A stretch of 64,000 bases of DNA from Prosthecobacter vanneervenii (GTDB lineage: Bacteria; Verrucomicrobiota; Verrucomicrobiia; Verrucomicrobiales; Verrucomicrobiaceae): NCBI RefSeq assembly GCF_014203095.1, contig NZ_JACHIG010000002.1, positions 425,695 to 489,694 on the forward strand, written 5' to 3'. Under the pieces are notes generated by a model, which made no database searches, had not been told where the DNA came from, and was given only the letters and a program-made list of their open reading frames with translations. Below, in pieces: positions 45,445 to 52,661 of this stretch; within the stretch, counting starts at the first letter, position 1, and every line of letters starts with the position of its first letter. The translations under genes were made by a program, and so were the position numbers.

Positions 45445-46669
45445 GGCTCAAAAGTGTATCAAAATCTTGGATTAGTCCTCCTAATGCCGCATCAACCGGA
45501 TTGTCGTCTATCAAGTTTGTTTGTGGACTAATCAAATCTTGGCAAGTCCCTCTATCTATCAACCATGCTGCCACCTGTTGAGTTTTGAGTACTCGCGACT
45601 TTGGAACAGTCGCATCAAGTTTTTTAAGCTGATTCTTGTTTAAGCTTCTTGAACCATGCAAACTTCCTGCTTTTAACAGGACATTAACCGCGCCTAAAAT
45701 AAATGGACTGTGTGTCGTCACGGTGACCTGAGCAAGGTCGTCCGAAGAATTAAAAGCGAACGCGATTAATTCAACAATGGCCCTCTGCGAATCAGGAAAA
45801 AGATGAGCTTCAGGCTCTTCAATCGAAAGCCCTTCCGGGATCCCCAAAGATTGTGAGCCAATAATATGACGAAGAAACAAAAGTAAAGGAAGACTTTCTT
45901 GCTGGCCCGAAGAACAAAGACTCAATGGAGTTCGCCTACCATCAGGCATCAACACATAATCTCGCTTACCATCTCTGTGATGAGTGCCCTTCAAAATACT
46001 TTGGATCAAATCAGCTGCTGATGTCAGTAGCTTGTTACGTGCGCGCGAAGAACCACTGTTTTGATTCGAAATTTGACGAAGTTTTCTGTAATAATGACCA
46101 AACTCCGCAATGAAAGGGTCAAGATCTATTTCGGATGCGAGTGAAAATATGTTGTCTTCCAATGAGGCAAAAAATGATCGCCCAGCAGGAATCAGTCGTT
46201 GATGATAACACATGGTTTTGCCGAGATGCTGTTTCGATCTTTCCACAAACAGCCTCTCCGTAAGCTCTTGATCTACCGTGGAATGCTTTAATTCGTCCAA
46301 TTCGGTATGCAGGAAATTTGGGAATTGAATCGAAACCCCCGCATCACTCTTTCGACTGGATTCAATGGTGTATGTTGCATCTGAATTAGTCAGCGTGATT
46401 TTGAAAGCCTTCTTGGGCCACGCCTCATCAGGAAAGTACTTCAAAAATCGTTGAACAGACCTATCTGAGAAATTTTTCCAACTCTGATCATTTTTTGCAG
46501 CCTGAAAAACCTCCGACGGAACTTTTTTAAAAAAATGCAGCAACTTGGTGATAATACTCTTGCCCGCGCTCTGCGGGCCGATCAGCAAAGTGAAAGGTCG
46601 CAAAACAATCTGGGCATTCTTCAGCCCTCCAAATCCTTCGATTGTTAAAGTTTCAGATGGTTTAGCCAT
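45434..46669 (-). CDS. AAA/ABC-type ATPase, OLD/SMC-like, of a candidate defence module
   Basis: The 411-aa product has Walker A GPQSAGKS (31-38), an inserted helical middle region (about 50-235), the ABC signature-like CSSGQQES (252-259), Walker B LSIEEPEAHLFP (281-292) and the switch His in TTHSPFIL (His320). This is the AAA_15/AAA_21-type arrangement of ATPases paired with nucleases in many defence systems (for example PARIS AriA, Septu PtuA, RloA). No TOPRIM follows the ATPase, so it is not itself an OLD nuclease. Its 3' end overlaps a small nuclease-like gene. About 40% G+C by eye against about 60% around it. Confidence 0.88.
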   Translation of the reverse strand: MAKPSETLTIEGFGGLKNAQIVLRPFTLLIGPQSAGKSIITKLLHFFKKVPSEVFQAAKNDQSWKNFSDRSVQRFLKYFPDEAWPKKAFKITLTNSDATYTIESSRKSDAGVSIQFPNFLHTELDELKHSTVDQELTERLFVERSKQHLGKTMCYHQRLIPAGRSFFASLEDNIFSLASEIDLDPFIAEFGHYYRKLRQISNQNSGSSRARNKLLTSAADLIQSILKGTHHRDGKRDYVLMPDGRRTPLSLCSSGQQESLPLLLFLRHIIGSQSLGIPEGLSIEEPEAHLFPDSQRAIVELIAFAFNSSDDLAQVTVTTHSPFILGAVNVLLKAGSLHGSRSLNKNQLKKLDATVPKSRVLKTQQVAAWLIDRGTCQDLISPQTNLIDDNPVDAALGGLIQDFDTLLSLEN

Positions 46670-46780
46670 GAAATGAGTTTCTTAATTTTGAGGCATCTTC
46701 GTCGGGTGACCTCCCAAGATCAAGGATTGATAGAGCCTAGCAATCCTAGACTCCAATCGCTTTCAGATAAAATCCCCCCC

Positions 46781-48217
46781 TCACGCCAGAATCTCACTCA
46801 CCACCCGCGCCTGCGGGTTCTCCACCAGCACCTGTTCGGTGCCGTTGCGGCGATAGCTGAGGTGCTTGGCATCGAGGCCGAAGAGGTGCAGCAAGGTGGC
46901 GTGGTAGTCGTAGTGGTTCACCACGTCTTTCACAGCCTTGTGGCCGAAGTCGTCGGTCTCGCCGTGGATGTGACCGGCTTTAAAGCCGCCGCCGGCCACC
47001 CACATGCTGAAGCCGTAGGTGTTGTGGTCGCGGCCCACCGTGGTGCGGTCCTTGGAGCCAGAGCGATTTTGAATGACGGGCAGGCGGCCCATCTCGCCGC
47101 CCCAGTGGACGATGGTGGTGTCCAGCAAGCCGCGCTGCTTGAGGTCGATAACGAGGGCGGCAGCACCTTGATCGACGTAGAGGCAGGCGGCGGGCAGCAG
47201 GGTGCGGATGTTCTGGTGGTTGTCCCAGGTCTGGTTTCCTGTGAAGAGCGAGACGCAGCGCACACCGCGCTCCACCAGGCGGCGGGCGATGAGGCAGCGC
47301 GTGCCGAACTCGGCGGCGGCGGGATTGTCCAGACCGTAGAGCTTCTTGGTGGCGGCGCTTTCTTTGCTGATGTCCAGCGCCTCCTTGGCGGCGGTCTGCA
47401 TGCGGGCGGCCAGCTCAAAGCTCTGGATGCGCGCCTCAAGATCCGCTTCTCCGGGGCGGGCCTCCAGGTGCTCACGATTGAGGCGCTGCACAAAGTTGAG
47501 GTAACGCGCCTGCGCATCGCCTTGCAGGCTGAGAGGCGCGTCGAGATTGGGAATGCGCGGCTCCTTGGGACGGATGACGGTGCCCTGATAAAGCGATGGC
47601 AGCCAGCCGTTGCTCCAGTTGTCCACGCCCAGTACGGGCAGGCCGCGAGGGTCCGTAAGCGCCACATAGGCGGGCAGGTCCTGGTTTTCTGAGCCGAGGC
47701 CATACGTTAGCCAGCTGCCCAGCGTAGGGCGGCCTCCGGTGATCTGGCCATTGAGCAGGGCGTAGATGGCCTGGCCGTGATTATTCACGCCGCTGTGCAT
47801 GGAGCGGATGAGCGTGACATCATCGACGATGTTGGAGAAGTGCGGCAGCAGTTCGCTGACATCCATGCCGCACTGGCCGTGCTTTTTGAATTTCCACGGG
47901 CTGCCCATGCACTCGCGGCTGGCACCTGCGGCGTCGTCGTACTTCACCTCGCCGGGGAAGTCTTTGCCATCGTAGCGGGTCAGCTCGGGCTTCGGGTCAA
48001 AGAGGTCCATGTGGCTGGGCCCACCCTGCATGAACATGGAGATCATGGCCTTGGCCTGGCCAAAGCCGTGCGGAGCCTTGGGCTTGAGGTCAAAGTGGCG
48101 CGGCCCGATCTGCTCCGGGCTGGCCAGGAGATTCTGCTCCTTGAGCAGCGTGGCCAAAGCGATGCCGCCGATGCCGTAGGCGGAGCGGTTTAGAAAGGAG
48201 CGGCGCGTGGGGAGCAT
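46781..48217 (-). CDS. DUF1501 Tat-exported protein, without a DUF1553 partner
   Basis: The 478-aa product begins LPTRRSFLNRSAYGIGGIALATL, a twin-arginine signal. Blocks: ISMFMQGGPSHMDLFDPKPELTRYDGKDFPG, LLPHFSNIVDDVTLIRSMHSG, PTLGSWLTYGLGSENQDLPAYVALTD, WGGEMGRLPV, GRDHNTYGFSMWVAGGGFKAGH. It is the third DUF1501 protein in the window. Those near 18-24 kb are paired with a cytochrome/DUF1553 gene, but here the gene upstream is xseA. The partner may have been lost or replaced by the island directly downstream. Confidence 0.93.
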   Translation of the reverse strand: MLPTRRSFLNRSAYGIGGIALATLLKEQNLLASPEQIGPRHFDLKPKAPHGFGQAKAMISMFMQGGPSHMDLFDPKPELTRYDGKDFPGEVKYDDAAGASRECMGSPWKFKKHGQCGMDVSELLPHFSNIVDDVTLIRSMHSGVNNHGQAIYALLNGQITGGRPTLGSWLTYGLGSENQDLPAYVALTDPRGLPVLGVDNWSNGWLPSLYQGTVIRPKEPRIPNLDAPLSLQGDAQARYLNFVQRLNREHLEARPGEADLEARIQSFELAARMQTAAKEALDISKESAATKKLYGLDNPAAAEFGTRCLIARRLVERGVRCVSLFTGNQTWDNHQNIRTLLPAACLYVDQGAAALVIDLKQRGLLDTTIVHWGGEMGRLPVIQNRSGSKDRTTVGRDHNTYGFSMWVAGGGFKAGHIHGETDDFGHKAVKDVVNHYDYHATLLHLFGLDAKHLSYRRNGTEQVLVENPQARVVSEILA

Positions 48218-48278
48218 GGTACCTCCTACGCAGCCAGCAGGCCAAATCTTCTGAGGACATGCGGAGACAGGTGCCGCA

Positions 48279-48370
48279 TGCGAAAGAACGCGAGAGCGTC
48301 CTGGAGTGCTCCAGCCCCCTGGAGCTTTTCGCAGGCCATATAACGTTCAAAAGCGCCGGAGGGCCGGCGC
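48279..48370. repeat. Structured intergenic repeats between xseA and DUF1501
   Basis: Within 48218-48406 several hairpins are seen: TGCGAAAG (48279-48286) against CTTTTCGCA (48325-48333), enclosing CTGGAG-TG-CTCCAG (48301-48314), and GCGCCGG-AGGG-CCGGCGC (48353-48370). No gene or T-tract. May be a repeat-element remnant or an mRNA-end structure; identity unknown. Confidence 0.4.
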
Positions 48371-48406
48371 AGTCCAAAACGCTGCCGCGAGCTTCGAAAA
48401 CACCAC

Positions 48407-49750
48407 TTAGCCTTTCACCACACTCCTCACCGCGCCCTTCGCCAGGCGGGTCACCACTTCCTCTCCGGCCTGCACTTCGGTGGCGTCCTTGAGCACTTTG
48501 CCCTCGGCATTGGTGGTGTAGGAGAAACCGCGGGCCAGCACGGCGTCCGGACCGATGTGCCGGAGCAGCTCCGCCCGCGACTGCAGGCGGTCGGCCAGAC
48601 GATCCAGCCGATGAAGCAAGCCCTGCTGCAGGCGGTGCGCACAGGTCTCCGCGCGGTGCACGGCCTCGGTGAGTTGCACACGCGGATGATGCGCGGCGAG
48701 CACCTGCTGCTTCTGAGAGAGATCGTCCGCCCAGGTGCGGATTTGCTCGCGCACGGCCTCGCGCAGGCGTGACTCGTGGTCGTCGATCCCCTGCTCGGCC
48801 TGCTGGATGAGGCGTTCCGGCGCATGACGCAGCGCTCCTTTGGCCGTGAGCTCCAGCACCTGCTGCTGATGCTCCAGCACGGTGGTCACGCGCGTGCTCA
48901 GCATGCGGGCGATGCCATCAAAATACCGCTGCAACTCGGCGCTGTCCGGGGCCAGCAATTCGGCAGCAGCGCTCGGCGTGGGCGCACGCAGATCCGCCAC
49001 AAAGTCGGCGATGGTGAAATCAATCTCATGCCCCACAGCGGAGATGACGGGGATGGGGCACTCGGCGATGGCCCGAGCCAGCACCTCCTCATTGAAGCAC
49101 CACAGGTCCTCCAAGCTGCCACCACCACGCCCTACCACGATGGTGTCCGGCACCGGCAGGCCAAAATCCTCCGCCGCGCCCATCACGCGCAGCGCACGCA
49201 CGATCTCCAGCTCGGCCCCCTGCCCCTGCACCCGCACGGGGAAGACCAACACCCGCACCCAAGGCGCACGCCGCGTGAGGATGTTCAGCATGTCCTGAAT
49301 GGCCGCACCGGTGGGCGAGGTGACGAGCGCCACCACGCGGGGAAAGCGCGGCACGGCGCGCTTGTGCTGCGGATCAAAGAGCCCCTCCGCATGCAGGCGG
49401 CGCTTCAGCGCCTCAAATCTCTCCTGCAGCGTGCCCTTCCCTTTTGCCTGCACCTGCTTCACTACCATCTGGTACTGGCCGCGCGGCTCGTACACGCTGA
49501 TCTCGCCATACACCTGCATCAGCGCGCCGTCCTGAATGCGCACGCTGGTGCGCGCCGCCGCGCCGCGAAACATCACACAGGAGAGCTGAGCCCCGGCATC
49601 CTTGAGCGTGAAGTATTGGTGCCCGGAGGACTGCAGGCGGTGATTGCTGATCTCCCCCTCCACCCACACGCTGCCGATGTGGCCCTCCAGCACATCGCGG
49701 ATTTCGCGCGTGAGCTGGGTGACGGAAAGGACGTCGGCGTCTTCAGGCAT
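48407..49750 (-). CDS. xseA: Exodeoxyribonuclease VII large subunit
   Basis: Catalytic subunit of the enzyme that degrades single-stranded DNA in repair. The 447-aa product has an N-terminal OB-fold (about 15-110, WVEGEISNHRLQSSGHQYFTLKD, SCVMFRG), the catalytic region with VALVTSPTGAAIQDMLNIL, VFPVRVQGQGAE, VGRGGGSLEDLWCFNEE and ISAVGHEIDFTIADFVADLRAPTPSAAAEL, then the long coiled-coil C-terminus. The small subunit gene xseB is not adjacent. Full length. Confidence 0.96.
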   Translation of the reverse strand: MPEDADVLSVTQLTREIRDVLEGHIGSVWVEGEISNHRLQSSGHQYFTLKDAGAQLSCVMFRGAAARTSVRIQDGALMQVYGEISVYEPRGQYQMVVKQVQAKGKGTLQERFEALKRRLHAEGLFDPQHKRAVPRFPRVVALVTSPTGAAIQDMLNILTRRAPWVRVLVFPVRVQGQGAELEIVRALRVMGAAEDFGLPVPDTIVVGRGGGSLEDLWCFNEEVLARAIAECPIPVISAVGHEIDFTIADFVADLRAPTPSAAAELLAPDSAELQRYFDGIARMLSTRVTTVLEHQQQVLELTAKGALRHAPERLIQQAEQGIDDHESRLREAVREQIRTWADDLSQKQQVLAAHHPRVQLTEAVHRAETCAHRLQQGLLHRLDRLADRLQSRAELLRHIGPDAVLARGFSYTTNAEGKVLKDATEVQAGEEVVTRLAKGAVRSVVKG

Positions 49751-49800
49751 GGCTCACTGTCATGCACTGGGATGAGTGGAAAGTCCAGCCGGGGCCGGAT

Positions 49801-50613
49801 TCAAAACACCAGATGCCACACCCACCCCAGGATCCCCGTAGCCACCGACCACCAGCAGCGCGCCACCTCCAGAAAGCCCAGCCCCGGCGAGGGCGACGAG
49901 GCCAGAAACAGAGCGATAAGCAGAAAGGCATTGATCAGGAAAATGAGCATCATGGAGAAGAACTCCCCATTGCGCTTCAGGTCTCCCTGCTCTGCCACCA
50001 CCGTTTTGTAAGTGTAGGTGGCATGAAACCACCAGGTGAAGCCCACCAGTGCATAAAGCAGCCGCAGCGGCTTCAGGTGCACCGTCAGCTTCCACAGGTG
50101 CAGGTCATGCCCCTGCTGCATATCCAGCGCCAGCCCCAAGATGCCAAAAAGCAGCATGATCACCAGCGTGTAAAACGGGATGAGATAGGGGGCCAAGGTG
50201 ATCCAGGTGTTTGACTTGTCCGTCTCCACGTAACCGCCCTCGGCACTAACCTTCCAGTCAAAGATGCGCCCGCCGAAAAGTCGCGCGGTCATGAGGTGGC
50301 TGAACTCATGGCCAAACACATACGCCGTGACCGGTCGCACTCCGGCCAGGTAGGCCACCGCCCAAAGCACACCACCAAAGGCAAAGAAAATGAATTCCTC
50401 CGAGCGCAGAAACCCCATCCGAGCCACCGCCCGCCAGAGCATCATGATCAGCGTGACTGCCGTGACAAGGCATGCCGGAGCCAGCACCGCCCCGCCGATC
50501 CAGCGCTTTGTCAGCAGCAGGAAACGATCTCTCTGCACGTCCTTCCGGTTGTTAATACCGGAGGGGCGGTTGCGGGTCTCATGGAGGTGTCTGCGGATGT
50601 TCGCAGTGGGCAT
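49801..50613 (-). CDS. M50-like intramembrane metalloprotease homologue
   Basis: The 270-aa product has about six membrane segments and the zinc motif HEFSH (102-106) inside a membrane helix (VTAYVFGHEFSHLMTARLFGG). That is the layout of site-2-protease-like M50 peptidases, which cut membrane-bound anti-sigma factors and similar. The usual second motif (NxxPxxxLDG) was not found, so activity is uncertain. A perfect 20-bp palindrome sits 37 bases upstream and could be its operator. Confidence 0.78.
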   Translation of the reverse strand: MPTANIRRHLHETRNRPSGINNRKDVQRDRFLLLTKRWIGGAVLAPACLVTAVTLIMMLWRAVARMGFLRSEEFIFFAFGGVLWAVAYLAGVRPVTAYVFGHEFSHLMTARLFGGRIFDWKVSAEGGYVETDKSNTWITLAPYLIPFYTLVIMLLFGILGLALDMQQGHDLHLWKLTVHLKPLRLLYALVGFTWWFHATYTYKTVVAEQGDLKRNGEFFSMMLIFLINAFLLIALFLASSPSPGLGFLEVARCWWSVATGILGWVWHLVF

Positions 50614-50649
50614 GGGAAGAATAGAGTTATTTAACCTTTATTAAACATC

Positions 50650-50669
50650 TTCACAATTTAAATTGTGAA
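50650..50669. promoter_or_regulatory. Perfect 20-bp palindrome (operator candidate)
   Basis: TTCACAATTT / AAATTGTGAA, a perfect palindrome in an AT-rich stretch (50614-50690) between the M50-like gene and a small membrane protein gene. Size and symmetry suit a dimeric repressor. GTGAAC follows twice nearby (50665-50670, 50673-50678). Confidence 0.6.
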
Positions 50670-50681
50670 CATGTGAACAAG

Positions 50682-50700
50682 TTGTGGGTATTATCCACAA
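50682..50700. promoter_or_regulatory. DnaA-box-like inverted site
   Basis: TTATCCACA (50691-50699) equals the E. coli DnaA-box consensus; the opposite strand of 50683-50691 gives ATACCCACA (7 of 9). They face each other as TTGTGG-N7-CCACAA. The TTA at 50691 is also the stop codon of the small membrane protein, so the match may be coincidence. Confidence 0.4.
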
Positions 50701-50960
50701 ACATTCCACATCACCACGAGCGCCAGAAAGGCAACGTAACCGATTCCAATCGCCTCCCACGAGCTGGGGCTGGGCTGGTAGAAACCCAGGCTCAATACCC
50801 GACCAAGAAAGGCCCCCACCAAGCCAAACAACACGTGCGGCATGCCGTCCGCGATCAGCTCTACAGCCTCCCCCACTCTTCGTAGGCAGGCGCGGATAGG
50901 ACCGAGTTTCTGACGGGGTTCCCTCAACTTCATACGCAAACGTAACGCCGCCAAAGTCAC
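50691..50960 (-). CDS. Small membrane protein, unknown
   Basis: The 89-aa product has a basic N-terminal third and two hydrophobic segments (about 40-58 and 70-87). No motif. The start at 50960 or the internal ATG at 50933 (MKLREPRQ) both fit. Family not recognised; it could be a small transport or stress protein. Coding potential is plausible but unproven. Confidence 0.55.
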   Translation of the reverse strand: MTLAALRLRMKLREPRQKLGPIRACLRRVGEAVELIADGMPHVLFGLVGAFLGRVLSLGFYQPSPSSWEAIGIGYVAFLALVVMWNVCG

Positions 50961-51032
50961 TTCACAGTTGCAAAACCGACTGTAAATACAGCCGATGCCC
51001 TCGTGCGCTCAGCTCCCAGAACGCGGTCGCCC

Positions 51033-51386
51033 TCACTTCCGGAAAATGAAATACACCGCCCCGCACATGCAAAGGCCAGCCCAGAGGTAATCCCATTTCA
51101 GAGACTCCTTCATGTAAAACACCACGAAAGGCACAAAGACCGTCAGGGTGATGACCTCCTGGATGATCTTGAGCTGCGGCAGTGTCAAAGAAGCGCTGCC
51201 AATGCGGTTGGCCGGCACCTGGAAGATGTATTCAAAAAACGCGATCCCCCAACTGATCAGGGCCGCGATGAACCAAGGCTTGGACTTCAGGTCCTTCAGG
51301 TGCCCGTACCAGGCGAAGGTCATGAAAATATTGGAGGTCAGCAGCAGCAGCACGGCTTTGATCACAGGCCAGTTCATGCCTTGCAT
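51033..51386 (-). CDS. DUF486 (DMT-like) small membrane protein
   Basis: The 117-aa product has four membrane segments and the family text LLLLTSNIFMTFAWYGHLK, WFIAALISWGIAFFEYIFQVPANRIG, LKIIQEVITLTVFVPFVVFYMKE, WDYLWAGLCMCGAVYFIF. This fits DUF486, one half of an EamA-like transporter fold. Substrate unknown. An alternative start at 51377 (MNWPVIKA) gives 114 aa, closer to the family norm. Confidence 0.9.
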   Translation of the reverse strand: MQGMNWPVIKAVLLLLTSNIFMTFAWYGHLKDLKSKPWFIAALISWGIAFFEYIFQVPANRIGSASLTLPQLKIIQEVITLTVFVPFVVFYMKESLKWDYLWAGLCMCGAVYFIFRK

Positions 51387-51454
51387 GAGAGCATGCCCTC
51401 AGGGGATGCCAAGCCCGGCGTTCAGAAAGCTGCCAAGTTTCACGTGGCGGGCAT

Positions 51455-51871
51455 TCAGCGCGCCTTGCGCCTGCTCTTGGAGACCACGCGCTTGGCGGGT
51501 TTGCCGGCTTTCCTGGGAGTAGCTGCGGCTTGGCGCTTTTTGCGCGTCAGCCCCATGTCCGCCAGCACATAGTGGATGGCTGGCAGGGTGCACTCCAGCC
51601 CCAGGGCGTCCCGCAGCGCGGCCAGGGTCAGCCCCGGCTTGCGCTCCAGCAGCCTGCGCATTTTGTCGCGGTGCTTGTCCTGAATGAGCTTTTTGCGTCC
51701 GGCCAGATGGTGCCTGGGCTCGATGCTGCCAGTGTCCCGCCGCTGTTGCAGCAGCTTCTTCACCATTCCCAGAGACACCTTGAAACGCTCGGCGATTTCA
51801 TCCCGGGTGCTTTTCCCTTTGTCGTAGGCGCTGACGATCTGCTCCCGCTTCTTGATGGAAAGAGTGGCCAT
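51455..51871 (-). CDS. IS630-type HTH protein without DDE domain
   Basis: The 138-aa product has the N-terminal paired helix-turn-helix of IS630 transposases: REQIVSAYDKGKSTRDEIAERFKVSLGMVKKLLQQRRDTGSI and a second winged helix RRLLERKPGLTLAALRDAL. Instead of a DDE catalytic domain it ends in a Lys/Arg/Ala/Pro tail (about 108-138). No DDE frame, inverted repeats or target duplication follow; the next gene downstream is DUF486. It could be a remnant ORFA or a domesticated DNA-binding protein. Confidence 0.75.
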   Translation of the reverse strand: MATLSIKKREQIVSAYDKGKSTRDEIAERFKVSLGMVKKLLQQRRDTGSIEPRHHLAGRKKLIQDKHRDKMRRLLERKPGLTLAALRDALGLECTLPAIHYVLADMGLTRKKRQAAATPRKAGKPAKRVVSKSRRKAR

Positions 51872-51923
51872 GCGCCTATTCTAGCACGGCCATACTTATG
51901 GTTAAATAGTAATTTTCGCCACC

Positions 51924-52550
51924 TCACGGGACCACTTCCACCGGAGTGCCCAGTCGCACCTCGCGGTAAAACTTCTCCGCCATGTGCCCTGGCAGACGGA
52001 TGCAGCCATGGGAGGCGGGGTAGCCCGGCAGGTAGCCCTGGTGCATGCCCACGCCGCCGTAGATACGCATGAAGTAGTACATCTTTGCCCCCTCAAAACG
52101 CGTGCCCGGCGGGCGCGGATCCGTCCGGTTGTTGATGTTCTGCATGATCACATTGCCCTGATAGTCCTCATAGTCGCCGTAGATGGAAGACTTGTGGTCG
52201 ATGTCTTTTTCAATGACGCTGTACCTGCCCGGGCGTGTGTCATACCCCTCCGAACCAGAGGAAATGGGAGATCCCCCTGCGAGCTGTCCTCCTTTGAAGA
52301 GGTAAACCATCTGCTCGCTCAGATTGATCACCACGCTGGGCCGGCCCCGCATGTCATCAGCATACCAGAAAGAACCATCATTTGGACCGAAGAGCCCCGT
52401 GACCCCCTTCCACACAAAACGCGAGGCACGCGGGATCTCCTGCGTCACAAACCGGCGGCTGTAATGAAAGGCATTGTTGCCCGTCGTCTGCATCGTGTTG
52501 CAACTGGCGAGACTGAGCGCGAGAAAAGTAAGCAGTCGGCGTGGCATCAT
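51924..52550 (-). CDS. L,D-transpeptidase lipoprotein (ErfK/YbiS/YkuD)
   Basis: The 208-aa product from the ATG at 52550 has a lipoprotein signal (LLTFLALSLASCN, Cys lipidated). YkuD core: VVINLSEQMVYLF, ISSGSEGYDTRPGRYSVIEK, then the catalytic motif MHQGY...ASHGCIRLPG with His and nucleophile Cys in SHGC. It cross-links peptidoglycan stems or anchors lipoproteins. It is the second L,D-transpeptidase of the window and, unlike that at 35108, has the standard SHGC. Starts at 52562 or 52547 are equally readable. Confidence 0.93.
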   Translation of the reverse strand: MMPRRLLTFLALSLASCNTMQTTGNNAFHYSRRFVTQEIPRASRFVWKGVTGLFGPNDGSFWYADDMRGRPSVVINLSEQMVYLFKGGQLAGGSPISSGSEGYDTRPGRYSVIEKDIDHKSSIYGDYEDYQGNVIMQNINNRTDPRPPGTRFEGAKMYYFMRIYGGVGMHQGYLPGYPASHGCIRLPGHMAEKFYREVRLGTPVEVVP

Positions 52551-52661
52551 GCCCCGCAGCAATGCTGCCGCTCCGCCGAAAATCAGCGCAGGAGAGTTTA
52601 AACTTTGCAGTTAAATTTTTGAACGTACGTGAGCGGTGCCTCATACCGTGCATCCACCGTT

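Noticed and set aside
50682..50700. Chromosome origin
   Set aside because: Only one perfect DnaA box and one weak one, no dnaA/dnaN or AT-rich unwinding region with box clusters.
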